A stretch of DNA of 64,000 nucleotides from Burkholderiales bacterium. GTDB taxonomy: Bacteria > Pseudomonadota > Gammaproteobacteria > Burkholderiales > Burkholderiaceae_C. A program made the translations under genes and the position numbers. The stretch lies in the NCBI GenBank assembly GCA_016213205.1, contig JACRAZ010000029.1, positions 1-64,000 of the forward strand, given 5' to 3'. Below, piece by piece: positions 42,875 to 51,271 of this stretch; within the stretch, counting starts at the first letter, position 1, and every line of letters starts with the position of its first letter. The notes below the pieces were generated by a model that worked only from the letters and a program-made list of their open reading frames with translations, did not search any database and was not told where the DNA came from.

Positions 42875-43312
42875 TCAGGCCGGGGCGGCCTCGGCGCGTG
42901 GCGCACCCTCGGTGCGCGCCATCGACTCGCCGGCGATGCGCCGAGCCTGCGCCGTCTGCGCCTCGGTGTGGGCATGGACCACCAGCACGTACTGGCCGGC
43001 CGCCAACGCATCCCGGATCAGGCTGGGCAGGTCGCCCTGGCTGCGCTCGGCACCGACCACGGCGCCGATCAGGCCCCCGAGGCTGGCACCCCAGCCAACC
43101 AGGTACAACGCCCCGAGCACGGGGTTGGCGATGAACAGCGTGATGTTCGCCGCCGCCAGGGCGATCGTCGCCCCCGCGCCGGCAACCGAGCCGACGGCCG
43201 TGCCGATGGCGCCGTCACGAAGCAGGTCCTTGAGGACGTCGTCGCTGTCCGGGCTGGCGTCGGCCGCCGTGCTGCCGGTCAGCGGTGCCAACACCCGCGC
43301 CAGTGTCAGCAC
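42875..43312 (-). CDS. Glycine-zipper membrane protein, probably 5'-truncated
   Basis: A hydrophobic central region (GAIGTAVGSVAGAGATIALA, then VLGALYLVGWGASLGGLIG) gives two Gly-rich membrane segments. The soluble tail (AAGQYVLVVHAHTEAQTAQA) resembles the tail of the 125-residue protein at 44887. No ATG with ribosome site is present; a GTG at 43312 or nearby would be needed, and relatives in my memory have a longer soluble N-terminus. The 5' end therefore looks missing, next to the similarly truncated epimerase gene in the opposite direction. Confidence 0.5.
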   Translation of the reverse strand: MLTLARVLAPLTGSTAADASPDSDDVLKDLLRDGAIGTAVGSVAGAGATIALAAANITLFIANPVLGALYLVGWGASLGGLIGAVVGAERSQGDLPSLIRDALAAGQYVLVVHAHTEAQTAQARRIAGESMARTEGAPRAEAAPA

Positions 43313-43381
43313 CCACACCACACGGGTCTGTGCGTCGACGAACAGACCGCAGCCGGCGCTGCCCCGACCATCGGTTGGCCA

Positions 43382-44257
43382 ATGCGGCAACAGGCCCGCC
43401 CTGCCGCGCCGCCGAACCACGCGCAGGCCAGCGTGTCGATCACCGGGCTTCACACGGAACTGGGCAGCATCGTCGCCGATCAGCCGGTGCCAGCGGCCGC
43501 GGCGGGGGCCCACATCAACCTCGTCGGGCAGCAGGCCAACACCTTGCTGCACGACGGCCATGCCTGGGACGACTTTGCCAGCACGCTGCGCGCCGGCACC
43601 CGGCGCGCGATGCGCGCGGCCCGGGACAGCGGTGCGCCCATGCTGGTGCATGCCAGCTTTGCCTTCGTGCACGCGGTCGAGCAGGGCGCCCGCGTGGGCC
43701 CGCCGCTGCGCGCCGCGGTGCGGGCGGTGCGCGAGTGCGAGGCCCTGGTGCTGTCGGGCCCGGTGCCGGCTTGCGTGGTGCGCCTGGGCTACCTGTACGG
43801 GCCGGCGAGCGCCGATCTCAGGGCCTACCGCATCGCCTTCGGTCTGGGCCGGCCCTACTGGTCGGGTGCCGCCAGCACGCGGCAGTACCACCTGCACCAG
43901 CTGGATGCCGGCGCCGCCCTGATCGGCGCGGCGCAGCCGCAGAACGCGGGGCGCATCATGTACGCCACCGATGGCACGGCGGTCTCGTTCCGGCAGCTGA
44001 TGGATGCATTCGCGCAGCGCGTGGGCCGGCCGAGCCCCTGGCACCTGCCACCCTGGTCACGGTGGTTGGCACGGCTGTTCATCCGCGAGGCGCACATGCA
44101 GCAGGTGGCGCTGTGCATGCCCCGGCGGGCACCCACGCCGCGCGTGCCGGGCTGGCGGCCCCGGTTTCCCGACTATGGCGGCGGCCTCGATCAGCTCATC
44201 CAGGCCTGGCACCCGGATGCGCAGGACCCGCCAGCGCACTTGCCAGCCCGTGGTTGA
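43382..44257 (+). CDS. NAD-dependent epimerase-like protein lacking its Rossmann N-terminus
   Basis: A 291-residue frame. From about residue 45 it follows an extended SDR/epimerase: [49 protein letters not shown], then [14 protein letters not shown] and [14 protein letters not shown]. The expected opening beta strand with GxxGxxG is absent; the first ~45 residues are unrelated low-complexity sequence. The usual YxxxK pair is not evident (SFAFVHAV at that place). It is probably a 5'-truncated gene and may be inactive. Its 3' end overlaps the alternative oxidase remnant on the other strand by 62 bases. Confidence 0.6.
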   Translation: MRQQARPAAPPNHAQASVSITGLHTELGSIVADQPVPAAAAGAHINLVGQQANTLLHDGHAWDDFASTLRAGTRRAMRAARDSGAPMLVHASFAFVHAVEQGARVGPPLRAAVRAVRECEALVLSGPVPACVVRLGYLYGPASADLRAYRIAFGLGRPYWSGAASTRQYHLHQLDAGAALIGAAQPQNAGRIMYATDGTAVSFRQLMDAFAQRVGRPSPWHLPPWSRWLARLFIREAHMQQVALCMPRRAPTPRVPGWRPRFPDYGGGLDQLIQAWHPDAQDPPAHLPARG

Positions 44258-44601
44258 GATCACGGTGCTGCGCCTCGTCGTCCCGCACGGCACGCACCAT
44301 GTCGGCCAGCGTGGCATCGTCGGCCAGCCGCCAGTAGCGCATGGCGATGGCCGGGGCCGGCGGGTTCGGCGTGCGGCCGGCGTCGATCTCCGCCAGGTAC
44401 AGCGTGTAGCTCAGCACCGCCTCCTCCTCGAAGTAGCCCACCAGGCGGTGCGGTCTCGAGCACGATCGCGCGGTGGCCATAGCGCTTGGCGAAGAAGGCA
44501 TCGGCCACGAAGCGCAGCAGCCTGGTGAGGCCGAGCGCAAAACGGTCGGACAGCCCATGGGGTGCGTGGTGCGGCACCGGTGGGGCCGGCGGCGGCGTCA
44601 T
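44196..44601 (-). pseudogene. Alternative oxidase (AOX) with internal deletion and frameshift
   Basis: From ATG 44601 the frame encodes [20 protein letters not shown] and [12 protein letters not shown], the start of an alternative oxidase with its first Glu ligand. The next bases continue in another frame as [46 protein letters not shown] and [14 protein letters not shown]. Thus the third and fourth iron-ligand helices remain, but the segment carrying the second ligand set (EExH region) and membrane helix, around 85-90 residues, is missing. A functional quinol oxidase cannot be made. Assembly collapse is possible, but retained parts are well conserved, so the decay would be recent. Confidence 0.8.
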
Positions 44602-44886
44602 CGCGAGGTCCGCGCGCCCGCGGGCCCGCAGGGCGCGCAACCGTCCACCCCGCCGCCGCGGCCGCGGCGCAGCAGCGCGAAGCGGCAGGCAGCGGGCGGG
44701 CCGGCGCCGTGAGCAAGGATCGATGGGCACGCTGCAGGCTTCACGTCGGGTTCCAGGGCGCCATGGGCAGGACTGCAGGCTAACGAGGGGCGGTCGCCCG
44801 ATCTGTGCGCGAGCGAACCGACGGCGGCGCAGGCCGGCACACGGCCTGACGGCGATGCAACGAGCGACACCCTCTCCGGCGACGAG

Positions 44887-45264
44887 ATGCCCACCTCCTT
44901 CGGCGTGTTCAAGCCGGTGGGCCACGTGATGATGGGCCTGCCCACCCAGGACCAGTCCGACGCCCTGGTGTCGGCGCTTCACGACGCCGGCTGGTCGCAT
45001 GCTGCGGTGCGGCACTTCGCCCCGCGCGAAAGCGTGGCCGAGCTGGCAGCGATGGTCGACAACGCGGGCGCCGTCGCGGGGTTCGGCTACGAGATCACGC
45101 TGCTGCGCCGCTACCTCGCGCTCACACAGCAAGGCTACCGGTGGCTGCTGGTGAACGCGGACGACCACGCGCATGCCGCGGCCTCGTCCGAGATGGCGCG
45201 GCGCTGCGGCGCCCGGCTGGCGGTGCACTGCCGCACCCTGACGGTCGAGGAGTTGATCGACTGA
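44887..45264 (+). CDS. Hypothetical cytoplasmic protein
   Basis: A 125-residue protein. MPTSFGVFKPVGHVMMGLPT and the ferredoxin-like beta-alpha-beta pattern, ending GYRWLLVNADDHAHAAASSE and AVHCRTLTVEELID, match a family of short Burkholderiales proteins of unknown function that I have seen annotated only as hypothetical. It shares the VLVVHA..A-type motif with the membrane protein at 42875. The upstream 285 bases (44602-44886) hold no recognisable gene. Confidence 0.65.
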   Translation: MPTSFGVFKPVGHVMMGLPTQDQSDALVSALHDAGWSHAAVRHFAPRESVAELAAMVDNAGAVAGFGYEITLLRRYLALTQQGYRWLLVNADDHAHAAASSEMARRCGARLAVHCRTLTVEELID

Positions 45265-45366
45265 CCGGGCAGGCGCCGGCGGCACCGGTACCCGCGGCCG
45301 CAGGAAGCGGCGAAGATGCGCCTGGCGCCTGCCACCGGCAGCCACGCCGCCGGACAGGAGACGACC

Positions 45367-47076
45367 ATGAGCCAGCCTGAAGCGCCCGACGCCGGGCCCC
45401 CGCGTGACCCGAGCGCCTCGCCGCCCGACACCGCGCCGATCACCCGCCGGCAGTTCGCACGCGACGGCGCGCTGTACGCGGCCGGCCTGGGACTGGCCGG
45501 CGCCGGCCTGTCGGGGTGCGGCGGCGGCACCACGCCCGAGGGCACCTTCGGCCATGGCGTGGCCAGCGGCGACCCGCTGGCCGACCGTGTGGTGCTGTGG
45601 ACGCGGGTGACGCAAGGCGGCAGCAGCGCCATCGAGGTGGGCTGGGAGCTGGCCCGCGATGCGCAGTTCAGCAGCATCGTGGCCTCGGGCCGGGTGTCCA
45701 CCAGCGCCGCGCGCGACTTCACCGTCCATGTCGACGCGGGCGGCCTGCAGCCGGGCACCGCCTACCACTACCGCTTCCGCTTCCGGGATGAGCTGTCGCC
45801 GGTCGGCCGCACCAGAACCCTGCCGGCGGGCGCGGTGAGCCAGGCGCGGCTGGCGGTGTTTTCCTGCGCCGCCTACCCGGTGGGCCAGTTCCATGCCTAC
45901 GCCGACGCGGCCCGGCGTGGCGACATCGACGCGGCCGTGCTGCTGGGCGACTACATCTACGAATCCGACCTGAGCCGCGGGCTCGAGCTCGCCTCGCGCC
46001 TGCTGGGCCGCAACTGGGAGCCCGACCGCGAGCTGATCACGCTGGAGGACTACCGGGCGCGGCACGGCTTCTACCGCGGCGACATCGACCTCAAGGCCCT
46101 GCACGCCGCCATGCCGGTGATCGCGGTGTGGGACGACCATGACCTGATCAACGGCATCTGGCGCGATGGCGCGAACGCGCACGACCCGAGCAAGGGCAGC
46201 TTCAGCGCGCGTCGCGCCGCCGCGATGCAGGCCTTCCAGGAGTGGCTGCCGATCCGCCTGCCCGACCCGGCGGCGCCGGCCAGGATCTACCGCCGGTTCG
46301 ACATCGGCAGCCTGGCCACGCTGCACATGCTGGATGCACGCGCGATCGGCCGCGATGCACAGGCCTCGCGCGCCGAACACCTGTCCGGCGCCACCGCCAG
46401 CCCGACCCGGCAGATGCTCGGTGCCGAGCAATCGGCCTGGTTGCTGGCCGGCCTGCAAGGCTCCGCGGCCACCTGGCAGCTGCTGGGCTCGCAGGTCTGG
46501 ATGGCGCGCATGCACCTGCCACTGAGCGTGCTGGACAACTTCAGCGAGGACACGATCTCGGCCTTCCTGGCGGCGCAAGCCACCGCGCCGGCGGCGCGCA
46601 GCGACACCCAGCGCGCCCTGGTCGCGCAGCCGCGCGCGCCCTTCCGACCCGACACCTGGGACGGCTACCCCGCGGCACGCGAGGCGGTGCTGTCCACCGC
46701 GCGCCAGCTCGGCAAGAACCTGGTCGTGCTGGCCGGCGATTCGCACAACGCCTGGGCCAGCGACCTGAAGGACGCCAGCGGCGCCGCGGTCGGGGTCGAG
46801 TTCGCGACCACCTCGGTCACCTCGGCCGGGCTGGAGCTCGAGTACCCGCGCATCGGACGCCAGTTCCTGGCCGATGCCTTCGTCCAGATGGTGCCTGAGC
46901 TGCGCTACGCGCAGACCAGCGACCGTGGCTACCTGCTCGTCACGCTGACCCCGGCGCGGGCGCGGGCCGACTGGGTATTCGTCGGCTCGGTGTTCGCCAA
47001 CGAACTGAAATCGAGCATCGGGCGCAGCCTGGCGACACGGCCGGGGGCGGACGGGCGGCGGCTCGAGGAGGCCTAA
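45367..47076 (+). CDS. phoD: Alkaline phosphatase D (PhoD-type), Tat-exported
   Basis: A 569-residue calcium-dependent phosphatase/phosphodiesterase. The twin-arginine motif TRRQFARDG (Arg27, Arg28) precedes a hydrophobic stretch ending GLSGCGGG. The PhoD N-terminal domain (FGHGVASGDPLADRVVLWTR) and catalytic region (LAVFSCAAYPVGQFHAY, VLLGDYIYESD, VWDDHD, LVVLAGDSHNAWA) are complete. It would release phosphate from organic esters in the periplasm under phosphate limitation. The ATG follows CAGGAG. The TAA is directly followed by repeat copy C. Confidence 0.92.
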   Translation: MSQPEAPDAGPPRDPSASPPDTAPITRRQFARDGALYAAGLGLAGAGLSGCGGGTTPEGTFGHGVASGDPLADRVVLWTRVTQGGSSAIEVGWELARDAQFSSIVASGRVSTSAARDFTVHVDAGGLQPGTAYHYRFRFRDELSPVGRTRTLPAGAVSQARLAVFSCAAYPVGQFHAYADAARRGDIDAAVLLGDYIYESDLSRGLELASRLLGRNWEPDRELITLEDYRARHGFYRGDIDLKALHAAMPVIAVWDDHDLINGIWRDGANAHDPSKGSFSARRAAAMQAFQEWLPIRLPDPAAPARIYRRFDIGSLATLHMLDARAIGRDAQASRAEHLSGATASPTRQMLGAEQSAWLLAGLQGSAATWQLLGSQVWMARMHLPLSVLDNFSEDTISAFLAAQATAPAARSDTQRALVAQPRAPFRPDTWDGYPAAREAVLSTARQLGKNLVVLAGDSHNAWASDLKDASGAAVGVEFATTSVTSAGLELEYPRIGRQFLADAFVQMVPELRYAQTSDRGYLLVTLTPARARADWVFVGSVFANELKSSIGRSLATRPGADGRRLEEA

Positions 47077-47138
47077 GCGCGCCGGGCCGCTCCCAAGCGC
47101 GAATCCCGGAGCGCTTTGCGCGGAGGGTAGTCCAGTGA
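47077..47138 (+). repeat. 62-bp dispersed repeat, copy C
   Basis: Begins at the base after the TAA of phoD and has the same orientation. It is identical to copies A and B except for the triplet at 47115-47117 (TTT). The first ~30 bases and last ~21 bases are perfectly conserved in all three copies. Confidence 0.85.
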
Positions 47139-47816
47139 ACTCGCCCGGCATCCCGGGGCCCGCGGCCACCGCGGCCCCCCGCGTGCCGCTGAGCGCCTGC
47201 GCCGCGCACGTCGCCAGGACGATGCGCGACTGCAAGCGACTTGAGGCCATCTCTCACCACGCATTCACCTGCGACTTCGCGCAACGCAGCGCGCTGGGCC
47301 ACGTCTTTCGAGTACCACGGATTCGCTGAACCCATGATCCGCAGCACGCGCGCCAACCGCGCGCCTCGCTGCCGACCTGGCGTTCCAGGCGCAGCGCCGT
47401 GTCTGCGGTGATGCCGCGCTCGCCCTTCACGATCGCGCTCCGGCGCGAGCACGGCACCTGCAACGCCAGCGCCACGGCGCGAACGCCCATGGGCGTGATG
47501 TGGTCCACCAGCACAACCTCGCCAGGAGGCACTGGCCTCCGGCATGTCGTTCCCCGGCGGCGCCTTCATGAAGTTCAGCGTTGGCGCCGCGTCGCCCTGG
47601 GCCAGCTTGCGGCCCGGCGGCACGGTCGCCGCCTACCACCGGGACATGGCCGGCGGGGGCTTTCCGCTCCAGCCCATTGTCGACGCCGTGCACCCCGAGG
47701 GAGGCCGATCGCAGCAGCAGCCGGCGACCCGCTTCGCGGCACTGCGCTCGGGCTGACACCGTGCGCGCCAACCTGAGGGCATGACGGCGCGCCGGAAGGC
47801 AGGCAAGATCGCGACC
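47139..47816. other. Low-coding intergenic region with gene remnants
   Basis: About 680 bases between phoD (after repeat copy C) and the LysR gene. Apart from the HigA-like remnant (47254-47532) I find no credible gene. A plus-strand frame at 47544-47756 begins with a Met but matches nothing known and has no ribosome site. The LysR promoter presumably lies at the right end. Confidence 0.4.
47254..47532 (-). pseudogene. HigA-like XRE antitoxin remnant
   Basis: From a GTG at 47532 the frame encodes PPGEVVLVDHITPMGVRAVA, ALQVPCSRRSAIVKGERGIT and ADTALRLERQVGSEARGW, clearly the helix-turn-helix of HigA-family antitoxins (family consensus PGEVLLE...RGITADTALRLARFFG). After that the match stops and the frame runs into unrelated sequence to 47254. 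The canonical FW.NLQ continuation is missing and no HigB toxin gene is adjacent. It is likely a decayed toxin-antitoxin locus. Confidence 0.6.
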
Positions 47817-48752
47817 ATGAAGCCCGCAGCCCCTCCCGCCCTCCACTGGGACGACGTTCGCATCGTGTTGGCGATCGCCGAGAGCGGCACCCTCTCTGGC
47901 GCCGCGGTGGCGCTGCACATCAGCCACCCGACGGTGTCGCGCCGGCTGCAGCTGATCGAGCGCAGGCTCGGGACCCGCCTGTTCGAACGCCTGCCCTCGG
48001 GCCTGCGGCCAACGCACGCAGGGGAAGAGGTGCGCGCGCTCGCGCTGCGCATGCGCGAGGACGTGGCGGCGCTCGAGCGCCGCATCGGCGGCCGTGACCA
48101 GGCTGAGGCGGGCCTGGTGCGCCTGACCGCGCCGGACGCGGTGTCGGAGTACCTCCTGCCCGAAGTCCTGCAGGCCCTGTGCAGCTCGCACCCCCGGCTG
48201 CAGGTGGACCTGCTGGTCTCCAACGACGTGCTGCCGCTGGCCCAGCGCACGGCCGACATCGCGCTGCGCGTGACCCGCACGCCAGGCGAGTCGCTTCGTG
48301 GGCGACAGGTGGGCACCGTTGCGATGGCGGTGTATGCCTCGCGGCGCCTGGCGCCGCAAGCTCGACAGCCCGGGCCCGGCGTGCCGTGGGTGGGTTTCGA
48401 CGCAGGGCTGGCCTGCAGCGGTCCGGGGATCTGGCTCGCGCAGAACGTGCCGGACAGTGCCTATCGGCTGCGGGCCAACACGCTGCTGGGCGCTGCCCAG
48501 GCCGTGAAGTCCGGCATCGGCTTTGGCGTGCTGCCCTGCTTTGTCGGAGCGGCCTTGCCCGATGTCGTCCGCATTGGCGAGCCCATGGCCGAACTCGCGC
48601 AACCGCTCTGGCTGCTCATGCATGCGGACATGGCGCGCATCCCTCGCGTGCGCCTGGCCGGTGCGGCGCTGGCCGGCGAGATCCGGAAGGCCTCAGCACG
48701 CCTGGCCGGCGCCGGCAGTGACGAGCAGGTCGCGGCCGCCCACTACGCGTGA
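47817..48752 (+). CDS. LysR-family transcriptional regulator
   Basis: A 311-residue regulator. The N-terminal winged helix is canonical: WDDVRIVLAIAESGTLSGAA, ALHISHPTVSRRLQLIERRL, GTRLFERLPSGLRPTHAGE. The C-terminal periplasmic-binding-like effector domain follows, ending in a short variant tail. Start 47817 is chosen near the HTH; an upstream Met at 47781 with GAGGG three bases before is an alternative. Its 3' end overlaps by 60 bases the convergent GST gene. Confidence 0.88.
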   Translation: MKPAAPPALHWDDVRIVLAIAESGTLSGAAVALHISHPTVSRRLQLIERRLGTRLFERLPSGLRPTHAGEEVRALALRMREDVAALERRIGGRDQAEAGLVRLTAPDAVSEYLLPEVLQALCSSHPRLQVDLLVSNDVLPLAQRTADIALRVTRTPGESLRGRQVGTVAMAVYASRRLAPQARQPGPGVPWVGFDAGLACSGPGIWLAQNVPDSAYRLRANTLLGAAQAVKSGIGFGVLPCFVGAALPDVVRIGEPMAELAQPLWLLMHADMARIPRVRLAGAALAGEIRKASARLAGAGSDEQVAAAHYA

Positions 48753-49397
48753 TAGGTGGGATCCCCGCGCCAGCAGGTACTGCCGAAAGACCTGGCCGTA
48801 GTCGGACACCACGGCATCACGAACCGATGGGCGTTCGCCCAGGGCACGGCGATAGGCCGGCACCGCGCTCAGGCCGGCCAGCACGCCGAAGTCTGCGATG
48901 CCGTCGAAGGTGTCGAACAGCCTGAACACCGGGGCGAAGGCGGCGTCCACCAGGCCGAAACGAGCGCCGGCGAAGTAGGGGCCTGCGCCAAGGTGTTGTT
49001 CCAGGCGCTGGAACCGGCCCGCGAGATCCGCGCACTTGCGATCGAACGCCGGCTCATCGGGTGCCATGTAGAAGCCGAAGACATCGGCGATGACGGCCGA
49101 GGCGAACTCCGCCCAGGCGCGCTCACGCGCTCGACCCAGCGGATCAGCCGCCCACAGGGGCGTGGATGGCGCAACCTCTTCGATGTACTCGCAGATCACC
49201 GCGGTCTCGAAGATCGCCTCGTTGCCAAGCCGCAAGAGCGGCACCTTGCCCAGCGGCGACAGCCGGGAGAACCAGGCGGGCTTGGCCGCCAGGTCGATGT
49301 AGGTGCGCTCGAAGGGCAGGCCCTTCTCGGCAAGCTGGATGGCGGCGCGCTGGGTGTAGGGGCACAGCAGGTTGCTGACGAGTTCGAAGGTGGGCAT
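48693..49397 (-). CDS. Glutathione S-transferase family protein
   Basis: A 234-residue GST. The thioredoxin-like N-domain has LVSNLLCPYTQRAAIQLAEK, with a Cys in the active-site position typical of omega/beta-like GSTs, then PAWFSRLSPLGKVPLLRLG and the GSH-binding IFETAVICEYIEE. The helical C-domain continues to about residue 210. It probably conjugates or reduces electrophiles with glutathione. The tail beyond residue 215 is unusual (LSRVVGGRDLLVTAGAG) and overlaps the LysR gene end. Confidence 0.88.
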   Translation of the reverse strand: MPTFELVSNLLCPYTQRAAIQLAEKGLPFERTYIDLAAKPAWFSRLSPLGKVPLLRLGNEAIFETAVICEYIEEVAPSTPLWAADPLGRARERAWAEFASAVIADVFGFYMAPDEPAFDRKCADLAGRFQRLEQHLGAGPYFAGARFGLVDAAFAPVFRLFDTFDGIADFGVLAGLSAVPAYRRALGERPSVRDAVVSDYGQVFRQYLLARGSHLSRVVGGRDLLVTAGAGQAC

Positions 49398-49610
49398 GGC
49401 ACGGTTCCGTGAAAGTGGAGCCACGAACGGTAGGTGCACCTGCGCCTGCGCGACATCGAAAAGATGTGCAGGCCGCTGTGCAGGAACGTGCATGCGGCGC
49501 ATGCGCGCCGGCCCGGCGGCCGCGAGATGCCCTTGGGCATGACGGCATGGCCATCCAGCGCCGCAAATCGTGAGCGGGATCACCAGCGCCTGGCCTTCGG
49601 GTGCGTACCC

Positions 49611-49916
49611 ATGGCGTACCCTTCGCCGATGCGCAAACCTTCGATCACGGCGGCCGCCCCGCGTGCAACCGGCGGGATGGGCCCCAAGAGCTGGGCCGTG
49701 CTGGAGCGCGCCGGCATCCGCAGCCTCGATGAGCTGAAGGCGGTCGACGCATTCGCGCTCTACGCGCGGCTCAAGCCCTTGACACCCGGCATGTCGATCA
49801 ACTTTCTGTACGGCGTGCTCGCGGCCCAGGAGGGCACACACTGGCTCACCGTCCAGCGCGAACGGCGCACGGAGATCCTGCTGCGCCTTGACGGCATGTG
49901 GTCAAGATCGTCGTAG
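49611..49916 (+). CDS. TfoX C-terminal domain protein
   Basis: A 101-residue protein (95 if started at the next Met, 49629). It consists of the TfoX/Sxy C-terminal helix-hairpin-helix-like domain: GMGPKSWAVLERAGIRSLDE, LKAVDAFALYARLKPLTPGM, SINFLYGVLAAQEG. Stand-alone TfoX_C proteins are common; some relate to competence regulation, most are uncharacterised. No strong ribosome site decides between the two starts. It is convergent with the AbrB-like antitoxin gene with a 3-base gap. Confidence 0.75.
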   Translation: MAYPSPMRKPSITAAAPRATGGMGPKSWAVLERAGIRSLDELKAVDAFALYARLKPLTPGMSINFLYGVLAAQEGTHWLTVQRERRTEILLRLDGMWSRSS

Positions 49917-49919
49917 CCA

Positions 49920-50117
49920 TCATCTGCTTCTGCCTTGCGTGCGCCGCCAGATCAATGTTGGAAGACATGCGGCGAACTTGGAATTTGCCTGGACGATGAT
50001 CGTGCCGCCCGGCATCACCGACCCGACCCAGCGCGTTCCCGGCTTGGCGTGCACAAGCGCCCGGATGTCGGCAGGCGCGGTGGTCTGCCCCTTCCCAGTG
50101 GTGGTCGATTCAGTCAT
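49920..50117 (-). CDS. AbrB/SpoVT-like antitoxin, C-terminally altered
   Basis: A 65-residue protein with an excellent AAGGAGG ribosome site. The sequence TTTGKGQTTAPADIRALVHA, KPGTRWVGSVMPGGTIIVQA matches the swapped-hairpin AbrB domain of small antitoxins. After about residue 46 the expected helical toxin-binding tail is replaced by an unrelated basic tail (FAACLPTLIWRRTQGRSR), and no toxin gene follows. It may still bind DNA as an orphan or be a remnant after loss of its toxin. Confidence 0.6.
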   Translation of the reverse strand: MTESTTTGKGQTTAPADIRALVHAKPGTRWVGSVMPGGTIIVQANSKFAACLPTLIWRRTQGRSR

Positions 50118-50532
50118 CGCAGCCTCCTTGCTTTTCCGCTGACTGCAATGCCAGCAACTGGCACGGAACGCCCGCCCGTAAGCCACTTCCCTGCGCTGGA
50201 TGACAAGCAGAAGGCCGCGGTGCCCCATCGCACAATGAGCTGATCGGCCTACCAGAGAAGCTGTACCCGTCAGCTGCAGCGATCGTTCAAGCTGCGCTGT
50301 TTGACGCCAAGCATGCCGTGGAGCCGAGTTGGGCGCCAGCGACTACAAGCATTGCGAAGACGCCTCGCCAGCGTCTTCCTTTGTGGCCGACCGTCGCGTC
50401 CACGAGGTGAAACAGGCATTCGCGCTTGCGCGACCAGCGACCGTCAACGCTGAAATGCGGCCGCGCTCGCCGACGCCCTCGCACGGCGGCAACCGTTGCC
50501 GCGGCGAGGCGAGTGTGCCGCGGCTGCAGGCC
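50118..50532. other. Intergenic region, no recognisable gene
   Basis: 415 bases between the antitoxin-like gene and the methyltransferase. Short open frames on both strands (for example 50287-50484 minus) have no ribosome site, family match or consistent codon use. The composition is slightly less GC-rich than in neighbouring genes. It may hold debris of lost genes. No structured RNA or insertion-sequence ends were seen. Confidence 0.4.
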
Positions 50533-51159
50533 TCAACGCCGCTGGCCGTGCGCGATGTACACCGCCGCCAGCAACCGCGACCTGCTGCGCATGGGCCCCA
50601 GCTGCCGTTCCAGTTCCTTCCACGGTTGCTCCAGGCCCGCCAGCGTGGTGATCGATCGCCGCGCCGCCAGGTAGACCCCGGCATTGACGGCCAGTGCCCA
50701 CCGTGGCGCCCATCGCAGGCCGGAGGCCACCACGCGTGCGCCGTCACGCAGCATGCCCAATGCGTTGGCCACCGCCTCGGGGCGCTGCAGCAGGTCGTGG
50801 GTGAAGTGGAACAGTGCCGCATCGGCCTTGCCGCTCCACTGCGCCGTCTCGGCCGGCGCACAGATCAGTTCGACATTGCGCCAGCGTTGGATCGCCACGC
50901 GCTGGCGCGCCCGCTCGATCATGTCCGGGCTTTGCTCGATGCCGACGACATGCCCCTTGGCACCCACCGCGGCGCGCACCAGCGGCAGGCTGAGCCCGGT
51001 GCCGCAGCCGAAGTCGATCACCGTCTCGCCCGGCCGCGGCGCCAGCTGCGCGATGGCTTCGCGCCGAATCGGCTCGAACAGTGCCAGCTCAAGGTCGTAC
51101 ACGCCGGAGCGCCGGCGGTACTGTTCAAGCGCGGCGTGGCGATCGGGTTGGGTGGGCAT
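50533..51159 (-). CDS. Class I SAM-dependent methyltransferase
   Basis: A 208-residue cytoplasmic protein. The SAM-binding motif I is VIDFGCGTGLSLPLVRAAVG, motif II region VVGIEQSPDMIERARQRV, followed by NVELICAPAE and ALFHFTHDLLQRPEAVANAL. The opening RRSGVYDLELALFEPIRREA resembles UbiE/MenG-like methyltransferases of unknown substrate. The C-terminus is somewhat short (RSRLLAAVYIAHGQRR). It stands alone, downstream of the hairpin-rich 51.2-kb spacer. Confidence 0.85.
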   Translation of the reverse strand: MPTQPDRHAALEQYRRRSGVYDLELALFEPIRREAIAQLAPRPGETVIDFGCGTGLSLPLVRAAVGAKGHVVGIEQSPDMIERARQRVAIQRWRNVELICAPAETAQWSGKADAALFHFTHDLLQRPEAVANALGMLRDGARVVASGLRWAPRWALAVNAGVYLAARRSITTLAGLEQPWKELERQLGPMRSRSRLLAAVYIAHGQRR

Positions 51160-51239
51160 GGGGAAGGGGCTGCCGGCTCAATATACCCGCGGCACGCGCC
51201 CGGTCCGCCCTGACCGTGCCGTCACCTGAGCGGCGGTGT

Positions 51240-51271
51240 CCCAACGGTCGGTGCAACCACCGACTGTTGGG
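51240..51271. repeat. Strong 14-bp stem hairpin in spacer
   Basis: CCCAACGGTCGGTG (51240-51253) and CACCGACTGTTGGG (51258-51271) pair over 14 bases with one G-T wobble and a four-base loop. A further partial copy, CCCAACGGTC, occurs at 51306-51315, and TCTGTG/CACAGA arms at 51335-51350. The spacer lies between the methyltransferase and the tRNA terminator. It could be a small-RNA gene, operator or mobile-element trace; no T-run follows. Confidence 0.45.

Noticed and set aside
47544..47756. Small plus-strand frame with an internal Met and hydrophilic product
   Set aside because: No ribosome site, no family resemblance, and it lies in a region of gene remnants.
50287..50484. Minus-strand frame of 65 codons before the methyltransferase
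   Set aside because: Arg-rich start, no ribosome site, no family match; treated as non-coding.
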